From the NCBI RefSeq assembly GCF_031755915.1, contig NC_083385.1:15211001-15275000 (forward strand): 64,000 bases of DNA. The letters run 5' to 3'. The position numbers and the translations under genes are program-made. Shown here piece by piece: positions 22,612 to 34,629 of this stretch. Positions within the stretch are counted from its first letter, which is position 1. Each line of letters starts with the position of its first letter. The notes under the pieces are model-generated. The model was not told the DNA's origin. It saw nothing but the letters and a program-made list of their open reading frames with translations, and did no database searches. Source of the stretch: Ziziphus jujuba. Lineage: Eukaryota; Streptophyta; Magnoliopsida; Rosales; Rhamnaceae.

Positions 22612-25566
22612 TGACAGGACCTGTCCCGGAAATCCTCCTAGGATCTCCCAGGTGGTCCCGTCTAGTGAAGTCCCACTGGATAATCCTTAGAAAATATCGA
22701 ATGGAATCTCACTTAAAACGTAGACAACGAACATATGCATTGTTAATAATACCTCAATATATAAATATAATTAAATCCATAACAGTACAAAGAAAACAAC
22801 CGACTTATTATACCACATACTATAACTACAAATATAAATAATATGATCTCTACTGAGTCCAATAATTAGATTAGAGCATTCTAAAAATATTTGCAAAGTT
22901 TAAAAATACAAATAAATAATAAATAACTCTAGGAAGCTAAGGATGGATAAGAAAGATAGGTACTGTTGCTGCTATGAAAAAAATGAAGTGGCAAGCGATG
23001 AGCGAGGTAGACTGCTACTAACTGCATGGACCTAGGGGAATGAATTTAAAATAAATAAAACTTGAGATAAAGAAATCTCAGTGAGTGACATAGTTTAATA
23101 GAAAAATAATAATTTATTTCTGAAAAATCTTTCTCTAAAGACGTCTCGTTTCACTCATGTGAAAAGTTCCTTGTTTAAAAATTATTTCACGAAATCCAAA
23201 CTTGTACCCTAATTTAATATCATAAAACCGATGTTTAAAAGTATAAATGAACGATCATTGTAATATTATAAAATGTTTCAATCAAGATATAAATATTTAA
23301 GCATAAAATATAATAAACAAGCTCCACAAAATTAATACGAAAGTGTAGTAATAACCACAATATTTGAAAATCAACAATGTACTCAAAGTGTATACAATGT
23401 ACCATTCGATATATCAACTATAAACTATGGAATATACCCACTTCATGACTCTCAATATACGAAAGGCATTGTGAAAATAATAAACTTTCGGGACTTACCC
23501 AACCACACAGTCTGTGGCAATAAATATCCTGTGGGCTGAACTCAACCTCACGATATCGTGGCAATAATAACATGTGGAATAAATCCAACCTCACGGTTCG
23601 TGGCAATAATATCCTGTGGGTTAAACCCAACTTCACGGTACCATGGCAAAACCCAGCGCGTTATAATATAATATAATATAATATTGATCCAAGGTATTGG
23701 CACTACATGGTACACCAATTTAAAAATAACCAATACAGTATCCTTAAAATAATCTTGTAAGGCCATGTATATTTTTCCCAAACGATACTGTATCATAGAA
23801 CATAATTTAATATTTAAATTCCACCGCTTATTTACATATTTCAAAATTTTCAAATCATTATTTAATGAGAAACCAGAAATACCATAGTAAAATATATTCA
23901 ATATAAAATGATTTTAGGCACCTAAAAATTTATAAAATATTTGAACATGGTTAAAATCATATAAATTTTCAATCTGTTTTTCAAATCAATTATTTTCCAA
24001 AATAATTTAAAATCTCAATTTACATATCAGGATATTTAATTAACATAATTCACAAGTTCACTATGAACTCATCAAAAGTAAAAATCAATAAAAATTTTAT
24101 TTAAATTCACATAAAATGATAACTCATATAAGTGAAAGCAGATATTGTATATGTATAAAGCAATCCTTTCAATAAATTTGTATACACATAAAATATCCAA
24201 TCACACATATATATTATTCTATATACCCAAAACATTTTTTTGAAAAAATAATAACAACTCAAAGTATTACAAATGCTTACTCCTACTCCCCTGCAGTACC
24301 ATTTCAAACTCAGCACAAGTATCTGTAATATAATAAAATATTTTTTAGACTCCAACAACTAAACCAAAGATATTTTTGAACATTAAATGTCTTAAATTAA
24401 TTTGTACAACTATAAAATTATGCAAATTGAACATTGACCGGTCCAATTATACTGCGTACCCTTAGAATCCAGTACCTAAAATTGGGGATTTTCACCCGAA
24501 GACTTATCTTTCAAAATTGAACTTTCTAATGGGTCCTAATAATATCTGATTTCACTAATCCAACTCCAAGTTTAATAAACTTGATTAATTTTGTCCAAAC
24601 ACAGTCCTAATTTATCCGATAATTAACTAATTGATCCAAAAATGAAAAAATTATCAAACCACATCCAACATTTACAAAATTTATATCCACAGAAAGCCCA
24701 AGAGACAAGGAACACAGCAGTATACTCATCTCAGTCCAAAAGTTTCTCCGATGGCCGGAAAATGCGATTGGAGCTTTGACAGAACTTCCCATTATTGTAT
24801 CTCTCAAACGGTGAGGAATCTGGAAACAATAACCATGGAAATGAGCTCAGAGGGTCCAAAAATTATAGGAAAGGTCTATGGGTTGGCCTGAAAAATTAGG
24901 CGACCCACCTCGTCGGCCACAGCCACCTTCTCCAGCAAAATCCCGGTGCGTCTGGCCGTTTTTTGCCATGAAATTTCACTGTCATGCTCACCGCAACATG
25001 GTCTTCCTCCCTGGATGGTGCGTGTAGCATTTTGATGGCCGGAATGAGCAAAAACAGTGGTGACCCAGTTGACCATTAGACGGGTCGAAACAACCCAGTT
25101 CTAACCCACGGGTTTGGGGGGAGGATTTCTTAGATTTTGGGGATGAAATAGGTATTTTGGGATTTGCTTTTCTGTTTGGCACGCTTACTGAGGCTTATAT
25201 AGCGCCTTGAGTCACTAACACACAAAAACTATTGACTGGTTTGAACACTTTGGCACGCTTACTGAGGCTTATATAAAGCCTTGAGTCACTAACACACAAA
25301 AACTATTGACTGGTTTAGACAGTGATATAAAACTTATGCTTAAAATTTTTCACAACTATAACTTTTTATCCATAATTTGGAATTTGGCATGCCGCTAATC
25401 TATGAACTCATATCGACTATATTTACACAATAATACCTCGATCAAACTAAAAATATTGACCATTGAAAAAGTCAACTTGGACCCACTTATTGTTCATTTG
25501 ATTAAACCTGGTCAAACTTGATCAACTTGTTAAAACATGTGTATTTTTTATGTACGGGTTGTTACA
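22612..25566 (-). mobile_element. Third solo-LTR-like element, diverged
   Basis: This 2955-bp sequence begins TGACAGGACCTGTCC and ends GTACGGGTTGTTACA. Its flanks CTTCA (22607-22611) and CTTTA (25567-25571) differ at one base. Length, ends and internal phrases (a GTGAG..ATCTCA..GAGTGAC segment near 23060-23090 and a GC-rich GGCCGGAA-bearing part near 24750-25070) match the nested pair at 10407-16255, so it is probably an older member of that family. No coding region is supported. Confidence 0.65.
25176..25323. repeat. 74-bp tandem duplication containing a TATA-like box
   Basis: Two adjacent copies with an offset of 74 bases each contain a near-palindromic TTATATA stretch (GGCTTATATAGCGCC and GGCTTATATAAAGCC). 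The duplication lies near the U3 side of the LTR-like element if it is read on the minus strand. Confidence 0.75.
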
Positions 25567-26069
25567 CTTTAATTTCAATTTTTGTTGTAATATCTTTTTG
25601 TTCTCTAAAAAGGTTATTGTTATTTTTTGTTATCTCACTTAGTTGACTAAATTTATATTTAAAATCTTTTTTGTTATAAGGCATTTAATAATCTTTAATT
25701 TGTTTGTTCTCAAATTAGTATAATTGTCTAATTTATGTCAGATTTATTTTATGTAATTTTTATTATTTTATTATCAATTTTTTTTATTTCTCTAATTGAG
25801 TTTAGAGTGGTACTCCTGCATCCATTAAAAGAGACGTTAAAATTGTTTAATTTTTGCAAAACTACCAAACAATATCAATAAAAATTGGAAAATTGATAGC
25901 CAAATATCAATGGTTTTTAATCTTTATTCATTAAAAATGATATAATTAATTAATTTTATTTGAATATAATTAATTTTCAAAATCATTTATTGTGGTTACA
26001 TATACCGTATATCGCACAAAATCGATCCGAGTACATATATATGCGTATAATCACACCAAATAATTAGTG

Positions 26070-26880
26070 TGTGGCTAATGATTTGTTAAACAATATTAAA
26101 AAGATAAAAAGAAAAAGAACTATATATATATATATATATATTGCAAAAGTATCTGCACTTAGATAAGTACTAATCAAAAATGATAAATAAACTTCCACTT
26201 GAATAATTTTGAAGTCTGTGGTATTCATTTTGATAAGTACTAATCAAACATTAATAGATATTTAGATTAGTTAAAAATCAATAAAAGAATTGAATAAGAT
26301 TTTTATTTTTTGAATTCTGCTATTTATTATTATAAATGATGATCATCAGATAAATTTTAATTAAATAATTTTTTATTCTAAAATTTTAAAATAAGATCTT
26401 TAATGATAAATATTTAAATATTATTTAATATATAAATCTTATTGATAGTTCTTCACCCATAACAATAAATAATATTTATTATTATTATTTTAATGTACTT
26501 TTAGTGGTGTTAATATCAGGCCAAGTCTAAAAGTACAAGAATTGAATAAGACTTCGGTATAAGCTTTCTACTAGAACTGAGTAAGACAACTTTCTACAAG
26601 AGATCTGTTGCAACCAATAAAAAAATTTAAAAAGTACGGCCATTAGTTATCTCACCCAGTACGTCAGCATTAATTAGCAGCCCAAAACTTAAACCTTATT
26701 AAGCCTATATTATGTGAATCTTCTCAACTAAAATTGGCAGGTAACACCTTTTAAATTCATGTGATTTTGTTTGCCGCCCACAGAAAAGGAAATGTCGAGC
26801 TCTACAAATGGAAAATCCACAAAGAAAATGGAAAATATTGAGATGACAGAAATGGATTAGCTTCAAAGGTATAAAGTTGT
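26070..26880. other. Distal 5' block of copy 2
   Basis: This block matches 1-905 upstream of copy 1, sharing the aatgatttgttaaac start, a (TA)n tract (26122-26141), the TACGTCA element (26660-26666) and the stretch up to the AAAGGT near 26870. It marks the left part of the second duplication unit. Confidence 0.65.
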
Positions 26881-26889
26881 TCTTACAGT

Positions 26890-27072
26890 AGCAGCTCTCA
26901 CTAATAGTTCACGCCGTACGTCATCATTGCAAAGAAACTTGCATTATAAATGCCAGCGGCCTCTCTTCACTGCTGCCATACCAATTCTCTCTGACATCAC
27001 TCTGACCGATCTCATTCTCTTCCACATTCTATTTTCATATTTTCTTGTCACATTTTTTCCTGTTATATCATA

Positions 27073-27104
<32 letters not shown>

Positions 27105-27289
27105 CCGTCTACGATACAGATAATTTTTATGCGGATCATAATATTGATACGATTTTTCATAATATTGGTGACGATTTTCTAAAAAACTATCGTTAATACT
27201 ATAAAAAATCATCACTAATACTGCGATACTCATGCGAACCTTCTTCACCGTAGAATTTTGGTATATATATATATATATTATTTACCAAA
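26890..27289 (+). promoter_or_regulatory. Core promoter and 5' UTR of copy 2
   Basis: TACGTCA at 26917-26923 and a TATAAAT box at 26945-26951 have the same spacing as in copy 1. An extra stretch with (TA)n tracts (27079-27102 and 27262-27278) and a short inverted sequence around 27110-27240 lengthens the leader before the ATG at 27290. The promoter looks intact although the gene is dead. Confidence 0.6.
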
Positions 27290-28119
27290 ATGGTGAAAGC
27301 AGCAGAACAAGAGCATCCAATTCCAGCCACGGGATAGGCAGCCCAAGATTCTTCCGGTGTTTTCTCTCCCTTCAATTTCTTCCGGAGGTTCGTTTTTACA
27401 AATTCATAATCATTTCAAAGTGTTTATAATTAATGTATATGTTTAATATTTCAAGCAAAAGAAAACCAAAAAATATGAACATTTATGTTACCAAAGGAGT
27501 TATGCATTTGCATTTGATATGTTATGTGCTTCAAAAGACTGCCTGCGTTTATTAATATTTTCTTGAACTTGAAGAGAAAATGGTAGAGATTTTTTTTTTT
27601 TTTTGGTGTAAAAAAATGGAGGAATTGATATTGCTAATTATTGCTGTAAATTGGGATGATGATTGAGTTAATTATTTTCAATTGGTTTATAACCCTTTTT
27701 GCATCAGGAATGCTCGTACTTTTTGGCTTTACCACTTTTATCTTTCATTTATATTTTGGGAATCTAAAATAACGTTTGTTTTATTTTTTTATTTTTCATT
27801 TATAAATTTTCTAAAATATAAAAATAAAAATTTATTGGATCTCAGGGAAACAGAAGAGGACGTAAGATTCCGGGTGTTGTACTGTGGGATATGCGATTCC
27901 GACTTGCACATGGCCAAAAACGAATGGGGCACTTCTATTTACCCTCTTGTCCCTGGGTATATATCTGTCCCTACGCCTTTTATTCTTATTAACTATTACT
28001 AATTTTAGAGAAATTAAAATACTAAAATAAATATAATCACTTATCGTATAATCTTTTTATATTTTTATTCACTAAATAGGTAAATTGTGCTTGCAATAAG
28101 TAAATAAAAACACATACAT

Positions 28120-28121
<2 letters not shown>

Positions 28122-28180
<59 letters not shown>
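28122..28180. repeat. (CA)n(TA)n microsatellite in intron 2 of copy 2
   Basis: Perfect CA repeats run to 28158, followed by TA repeats. A shorter CA tract lies at the equivalent place in copy 1 (about 10280-10300). Confidence 0.9.
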
Positions 28181-28512
28181 CATACATACAGAGAAAGAGA
28201 GACATAATTCACCTAATTTTAGTGGGCCTATAAACCTGTTTTTTATGCTTTTCAAAAGAAGCGAGTCAACTAGAGTACCAAAAAGTAAGATTTTGTTTGA
28301 AAAATGCCAAAACTAATTAAAATTAAATGTTAAATATCTTGATAATAGCCAAATACTTTTAAAAAAATTTATCAAATATTGATTTAAAAAAAATAAATTT
28401 ATGAATTATTAATTATTGGGTACAATTTGCTTTTTTATTTTTTTAAAAATAAAAATAAAAATAAAAAATGGGCCTTCCCATCCACGTACTTACTGAGGTT
28501 GGATTATTGTAC

Positions 28513-28593
28513 GGGGAATTTGGCCCAATACCCCCATAGGACTGAGCTTCATGAATTTTGTCCCCTCAATTCATTTCTTTTTTGATCTATCCC
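28513..28593 (+). repeat. Left terminal inverted repeat of the Mutator-like element
   Basis: About 81 bp match the reverse complement of 45310-45390 with roughly six mismatches by eye. The match fades after GATCTATCCC. Confidence 0.92.
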
Positions 28594-28960
28594 TTAATAT
28601 CCCTTATAACCCTCAAACAAAAAACAATTACTTACATATCCTTTTATTTTTAAAACCAAACAAAAATCAACTATTCCTTTTCTAAACGTCTTTACACTTT
28701 CACAAATACAAAAATACAAAAAAAGCAAACAAACGGCTTTATACACGAACACACAAATACAAACAACCAAACCGAAGCTGTCGTGGAAAAGGCAAACATT
28801 AGGATCTCATCTCAGCACAAGGAATAAGGTAATTGGTTGAATCTTTTTCCTTATTTGTTGCCGTGGGACCGGTATGGGTTGTTTTTGTGTGGATTTGGCT
28901 TTATGTTTATTTCTTTCGTTGCCGTGGAGTGGGTTTTTATTTATAATTTTTGTGTTTATA

Positions 28961-29260
28961 TTTTTTGAAGATTTAGGATAGATTGATATTGGGCATTAGT
29001 AGGAAATGAAGAGAGGAAAAAAATGGGACCGGTTTGGCCTTGATCAGTGGCCGGAGGTGGAAGAAATAACCCGGTGAAGAATCGGATCGGTAGTGGTTTA
29101 GGCGGGTTTATTTTTTGAAGATTTAGGATAGATTGATATTGGGCATTAGTAGGAAATGAAGAGAGAAAAAAAATGGGACCGGTTTGGCCTTGATCGGTGG
29201 CCGGAGGTGGAAGAAATAAACGGGTCAAGAATCGGGTCGGTGCTGGTTTAGGCGGGTTCG
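28961..29260. repeat. 150-bp tandem duplication
   Basis: Two adjacent copies start at 28961 and 29111, both beginning TTTTTTGAAGATTTAGG. Since 150 is a multiple of three, a minus-strand open frame of 121 codons with an internal repeat results. It is a by-product and not evidence of a gene. Confidence 0.85.
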
Positions 29261-29421
29261 GGTCGACCCGGACAAGGGTTGAACATGGATTGAACGACAT
29301 GTCGTCTGGGATGAACGACACCCAGACGACACGTCGTTTTTTTTTTTTTTTTTTTAAATTTTTATAAAAAATGTTTTTTTTTTTGGGTATAGATATATAT
29401 ATAGAATTGAAGATAAGAGAA

Positions 29422-29469
<48 letters not shown>

Positions 29470-29534
29470 TAATTAGAGAAAAAATGAGAGAAATACTTTA
29501 TGATTATTTTTTTGGGTATTTTTTGGGAAAGAAT

Positions 29535-29566
<32 letters not shown>

Positions 29567-29857
29567 TTAATAGTAATTCATAAAGGAATGTAATACCGTC
29601 AAGAATTCCCTATTAGATTTTTTTCCTTGTATTCATATACAAAATAATGAAATATATTATGAATTTTGTGTCACAAATATGTATGAAAACTAGGATGGCG
29701 TTTATTTGATCCAAAAAGCATAAAAGCATCCTGTCTAGATAAAGGTAATATGTTTTAACGGTTGTTGACTAAGACCAAAAGGACCCTTACAAGCAGCAAC
29801 ATCAACATACCCATCCTTTCCACAAATTCCAACACATGCTGAAACCCTTAAATTACC

Positions 29858-29859
<2 letters not shown>

Positions 29860-29938
<79 letters not shown>
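29860..29938. repeat. (TA)n(GA)n compound microsatellite
   Basis: TA repeats to about 29892 are followed by perfect GA repeats. A similar compound tract occurs at about 30507-30560. Confidence 0.9.
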
Positions 29939-30116
29939 AAAAAGAAGTGAGGTCGCCGACTACTAGAAGACTGCACTTTGTTCTACAAATAAATAGAAAA
30001 GAAAAAATGCTTATACATGTCAAAACTCTCCAATGGGGAATAAACTGTACAGTATCAAAGTGCTCTTCCTCTGCTGGCTGATGCTATTGCTATGGATATG
30101 TTAAAACTAAAACCTC

Positions 30117-30437
30117 TCAAGTGTGCATATAATCACAAGAAGCACCCTTCTTGCAATGACCACTCTCATGATACTTGCAAACTTTCTGTCCCTTAAACGG
30201 AGGCCTTGAAGAACCTCCCCCTCCCCCTCCCCCTCCATTACCAAATGATGATTGCCTGTTCCAAGGTTTATTACCCCCACCATAACCAGAATCCCCACCG
30301 TGAGATCCTCTATCCCTCTGATTTGAGTATCTATCTGCATTATGATTCCGTTCGCTTCCCCATTTCCCTTGGTTCCCTGTTGGTGCGCCCCAACCCGGAT
30401 TTGGATTTCCTGGTGGTGGCCGTTGACCAGGAGAAAA
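30117..30437 (-). pseudogene. Captured C-terminal fragment of a plant CCCH zinc-finger gene
   Basis: On the minus strand about 105 codons are open up to a TGA at 30117-30119. The translation is rich in Gly, Asn, Arg and Pro (with GNPNPGWG, RYSNQRDRGSHGG, and a poly-Gly run) and ends in a single finger, CKYHESGHCKKGASCDYMH, of type C-x7-C-x5-C-x3-H. A Gly/Arg-rich tail ending in one such finger is the C-terminal layout of plant CCCH proteins with GYF/PHD/SWIB domains (the NERD/C3H19-C3H44 group), as I recall it. No start or upstream domain is present, and a stop lies just upstream at about 30455. It is therefore best read as a host-gene piece carried by the Mutator-like element. Confidence 0.72.
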
Positions 30438-30508
30438 GAGAAAAATACTTTATGATTAATTAGAATTGAAGTTGAGAATTCCAGAGTTAGTACTTTCTAA
30501 AGGTATAG

Positions 30509-30561
<53 letters not shown>

Positions 30562-30866
30562 ATCGATGCATAAAATTTTAGGTACATGGTTAGCTAGAAG
30601 CAAACACGCAAACACTTTATCCCCACAAAAGAAAAAAATAAAAAATTAAAGAAGAAGAAGAAAGAAAGATTTAGATGGCATGCACACTGCTATACATTAA
30701 ATGTTCAGTAAATGTTATGGCATGCACAATATCCTTAGGAAGAGAGCGTATGAAATTGAGGATTGCGGATATTTATACATGTATGTATACATAGTTGACA
30801 ATGTTGTTAAAGGTAGATAAAAGTTTATTAATGTTGTCAATGTACATTTGTAGGTTGTACTTTATA

Positions 30867-33800
30867 ATGGCACCAAAGAGGAACTTGCGATGTCAACCGA
30901 AGAAGGGAGTTAAGAAGGTGGAAAGTAAGAGACGCGGTGGTAGCACAGCAGCAGCACCCGACTCTAAGCGTCAACGTACTACTAGGCAGAAATCCAAATC
31001 TGAGACGGAAAGCACCAAACTTCGAGGGCACGTTCCACTTTCCTCTCCCCCATCTGATACGGTAAGTTTTATATTCATTTAGGTTGTTTTGTGTGGTAAA
31101 TGATAAGACATGTGACAGTATTTATTCATGAATGTGAAAACTGAAGAAAAACTTCACCCGATGGCCATCGGTAATTGCCGATAGGCCATCGGGCTTTTTT
31201 TTTAGTTCATTGTAGGTTGATTACCGATGGTTTCATCGGTAATTACCACTTGTACAAAAATGTGAACCCATATGTCTTAAGATTTAGTTGGAAATTATTA
31301 TTATCAAGTTAGGGTGGAAAAATAGGGTATGATTAAATCGTTGATGTAAGTTCCATTTATGTAATTCATATTGCAGCCCATCGATGCTCCAAAGGAACGA
31401 ATGTTGCAGGATGCCGATATAAATAAAGGTAGGGCACATTCATTCGGGAATCCAATAGGGGCGAACAAAGTAATTACAAGTGTCCTCACAAGTGAGCAGC
31501 TCGAAAAGTATAGACAAACATGTTTTGGACACTTACTTGACATGAAGAACCTCTGGTTCTCTGGTCAGTTAGTGCATCACCTGCTTTGCAGACAAGTTGA
31601 GTCCAACAATCCAGAAGTACTGGAGTTTAACTTCGGTGGATCTGCAGTGCGGTTTACGAAGTGGGAATTCGCACTCATTAGTGGGTTAAAGTTTTGTAGG
31701 TACCCTTCGATGTATGATATGCAAATTTCCAAAGGAAATGAGCTGCGCACGAGGTTGCTAGATGACAGGAGTGACTTGAAACCGCCCGAACTGGAACGAC
31801 TATTCAAGGATACACTTTTTGTGGATGATTGGGATGCTGTTAGAATTGCGTTACTATATTTCTTAGTTCATGGTGTACTCGGAATGGATCCGAAGGTTCA
31901 AATAAAAAAAAAAATCATTGATTTGGTTGCTGATCTCGACGTATTTAATTCCTACCCTTGGGGCATTCTGAGCTACAAGGAGACGATCAACTCATTCCAC
32001 AATGCATTCCAGCAACGAGGACGAGGACATGCAGTAAAGAATATATCACAGTATTATGACTTAAAAGGTTTTCCATTGGTGTTTCAGGTACGGTAATATA
32101 TTTAATACATGTAGCGTTTACTTAAAATTTATATTTAATAACCTATAATTTGTATTTTGTAGGTGTGGGGGTTTGAAGCAATCCCTGATTTTGGTAACCA
32201 ATTTGCCGACCGGTTGGAAACCCGTTGTCCGAGGATCCTTGGATGGCATACTCCAAGGCAACCGAACCATTTTGATGTCCATAATTGGTTCTCCTCCAAT
32301 AGCAATGTAAGGCAAATTTTGTTTAGACTACATGGTACGACTACATTCAAGTTACATTACCATAGTCAGTTTCCAAATTTACTTTTTTTTCCTTTCTTCA
32401 TTGCATGTAGTATGTTGTGCACTGGACGTTAGATGCTACCGATGAGGAGAAGACTATGGATTACTGGCAAACAATAGCAGTTGACATACATGAAGTTCGC
32501 TACACGTCACCTCCAATTGTAGCACCAATAGTTGGCGCTAAAGATGCGTCCAAAGCTGGGGAGCATTCTAGTGGCCCTCCAGATTCTAATTTCAGGGTAT
32601 GCAATTGTTACTTGCACGCAAATTTGTATTTCATATGTTGTACTAATATATGTTGACTTATGTTTTGGATATTGATATTGATTAGCTTGCTTGCTTGGAG
32701 GCAAAAGTTGATGAATTAAATAAAGAGATGGCAGCGTTAAGGAAGATGCTTAGTTCTGTTATTGACCAACAAAAGCATCAGGTATCATTTAGACAACTTA
32801 GTATACTTTACTTTAGTGCTTCAGCATTATTAAATTACATATTGTAATTCAGCAATTATTTGTTGTTAGAGTTTGGGAATTGCAAAAATAATCATTGTGT
32901 TTTGCAGGCCGAGCATCATATGCATAGCCATTCACCGTCATCTTCGGTTAGACCATCATCCCCTGTGGCACCGTATGTTGGAGAGCAAGCTGAAGAATTT
33001 GATGCACCCATAGATGGTTCCAATGGTAGGAAGGAGGATGATGATTGTACTACACCGTTTGAGCCTATCGTACCTGGAGGACCCTATGTGGAGGATTCCT
33101 GGGCTTTGGTGCCATATCGGCCTTTACATTTCGGGTGGGATATCGGTGCTTCAGCTGACAGTCCACATCATGACCAATCAGCTGAGATTGAGGTGGAAGA
33201 TCGGAAGCATAACGTTGGTGATACAAGCCGATTCGGTCGAGTTTACCACCAGTCACATCAGTCATCTCTCCTTACACTGACCCATGTAAAAAGAAGGTCA
33301 AATTTAATCTTACTCGACCTATTGATGCATCAAAGGAGAGGGCGTTCGATGAGTGGTATAGGGTGGCACCAAAGGAAGCAACCGTGTGTACATCTTATAT
33401 GACGGTGGGAAAGGAATTTTTTGCTGAACTACTGACCGATGAAGGATGGTTGAATTCCGATGTAAGTTATATGTTTTATGTTCATGCAAAATCATTGTGG
33501 TCCTATGTTTGGAATGATGTTTTATTTATCACCTCGCACTTGTTACTTATTTCCTTTAATGTGGTTTTGCAGCATATTGACACTATTTTGTATTTCATAC
33601 GAAAAAGATGGTTTGATAATGAGAAGATGTTCACCAACACCTGTGCCATATTAGACATGTTATTTCGGGTAAGATGATGGGATGTTACTGCGTTGCTTAA
33701 TGTTATATTGATGATATTTTATATTGTATATATTTCATTATTTGGCAGTCATCCATCAAAGGGCGTTATCCCATATGGAGGGCATCTCGTAGCACATATT

Positions 33801-34475
33801 CATGTGATGCGACCCTTTGTAACTATGTGCTTGGGAGGTCACCCAAACCTAGCGTGTCGTGGCGGATATGTGATATGTAAGTCCATACATATATTGAAAA
33901 AAATTCTCACTAAGTTTCCCATTTTGTGGATAATGAGGTTATGTTCTAATTTGCAGGTGTACATCCCTGTCAACAATGGAGGCGCGCATTGGTTGGCAGC
34001 ATGTGTGGACTTGAAGGCCCGGCATATTGATTTATACGATCCAAATATGGGAAATAAATATGTCCAGAATAGAGAGTTGAAGAATGCGGAATGCCTTACG
34101 TATATGCTGCCTTACCTATTGAGGGATGGGGGATATTACGGGAAGAATCCGGAGGTGTCTCCCACTTTAGATCCATTCACGATGACCATGATCAAAGATG
34201 CACCCCGCCAAGATAATGGGTATGAATGTGTTGTCATTTCAAACAACTTGTATTGCTGCTGTTTTTTATTGTGGTTACGTGTGAAAATACACGTAGTTGG
34301 TTTTCATTAATGCTAATCATTAATGCTATTCTGCAGGGGTGATTGTGGCATCTACGCTCTGAAATTTATTGAGTACATGAGTAGTGAGGAGAACCCTTCA
34401 TTTGGTCCGCAAGACATTATGTTTTTTGGAAAAAAATATGCTGTTGATTTGTACTTTAATAAACTTTCAATGTAG
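30867..34475 (+). CDS. Ulp1/C48 cysteine protease with DUF1985 domain, carried by the Mutator-like element
   Basis: Ten exons: 30867-31061, 31377-32087, 32163-32306, 32411-32596, 32686-32781, 32908-33461, 33573-33668, 33749-33877, 33957-34219, 34337-34475. Exon 1 is basic and probably nuclear-targeting. Exons 2-3 form a DUF1985-type domain (RFTKWEFALISGLKF; LDVFNSYPWG). Exon 5 is a short coiled coil and exon 6 is acidic linker. Exons 7-10 are the SUMO-protease-like domain with His in GGAHWLA, Asp in LYDPN, Gln in PRQDNG and Cys in GDCGIY. The family cleaves SUMO or related modifiers; the role in transposons is unproven. Lesions: exon 6 is 554 bases and changes frame near 33245, and exon 8 must end GATATG|TAAG, a non-canonical donor. 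The copy may therefore be inactive. About 840 residues if the frames are joined. Confidence 0.82.
31157..31247. repeat. Hairpins in intron 1 of the Ulp1 gene, related to the array
   Basis: CCCGATGGCC at 31157-31166 pairs with GGCCATCGGG at 31184-31193, and a second inverted sequence (ACCGATGG..CATCGGT) follows at 31223-31242. The ACCGA/TCGGT words are the same as in the array at 34630-37745. Confidence 0.7.
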
Positions 34476-34629
34476 ATCGTATGTTTAATGTTATGACGGT
34501 CTATACTAATGTTATACTAATGTTATCTTAATATGCTGAACCTATCTTTACTAATGACAACCGTTGAAAAAAAAAAAGATAAAAGATAAAAGATAAAAAA
34601 AACCCTCGGTTGTGGTAAAAATTAAAGGA

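Larger units (their letters stand above)
28594..30116. other. Left subterminal region of the Mutator-like element
   Basis: Non-coding as far as I can see. It contains the 150-bp tandem duplication, (GA)n tracts at 29425-29466 and 29543-29563, and a compound (TA)n(GA)n tract at 29860-29938. The part from about 29945 to 30116 may be 3' flank of the captured CCCH gene. Confidence 0.5.

Noticed and set aside
28122..28180. CA/TA repeats as a possible regulatory or recombination site
   Set aside because: An ordinary microsatellite; shorter versions occur at the equivalent place in other copies.
28956..29321. 121-codon minus-strand frame with a 50-residue internal repeat
   Set aside because: The repeat is the product of a 150-bp tandem duplication, and 150 is divisible by three. 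No start context, neighbours or motif support a gene.
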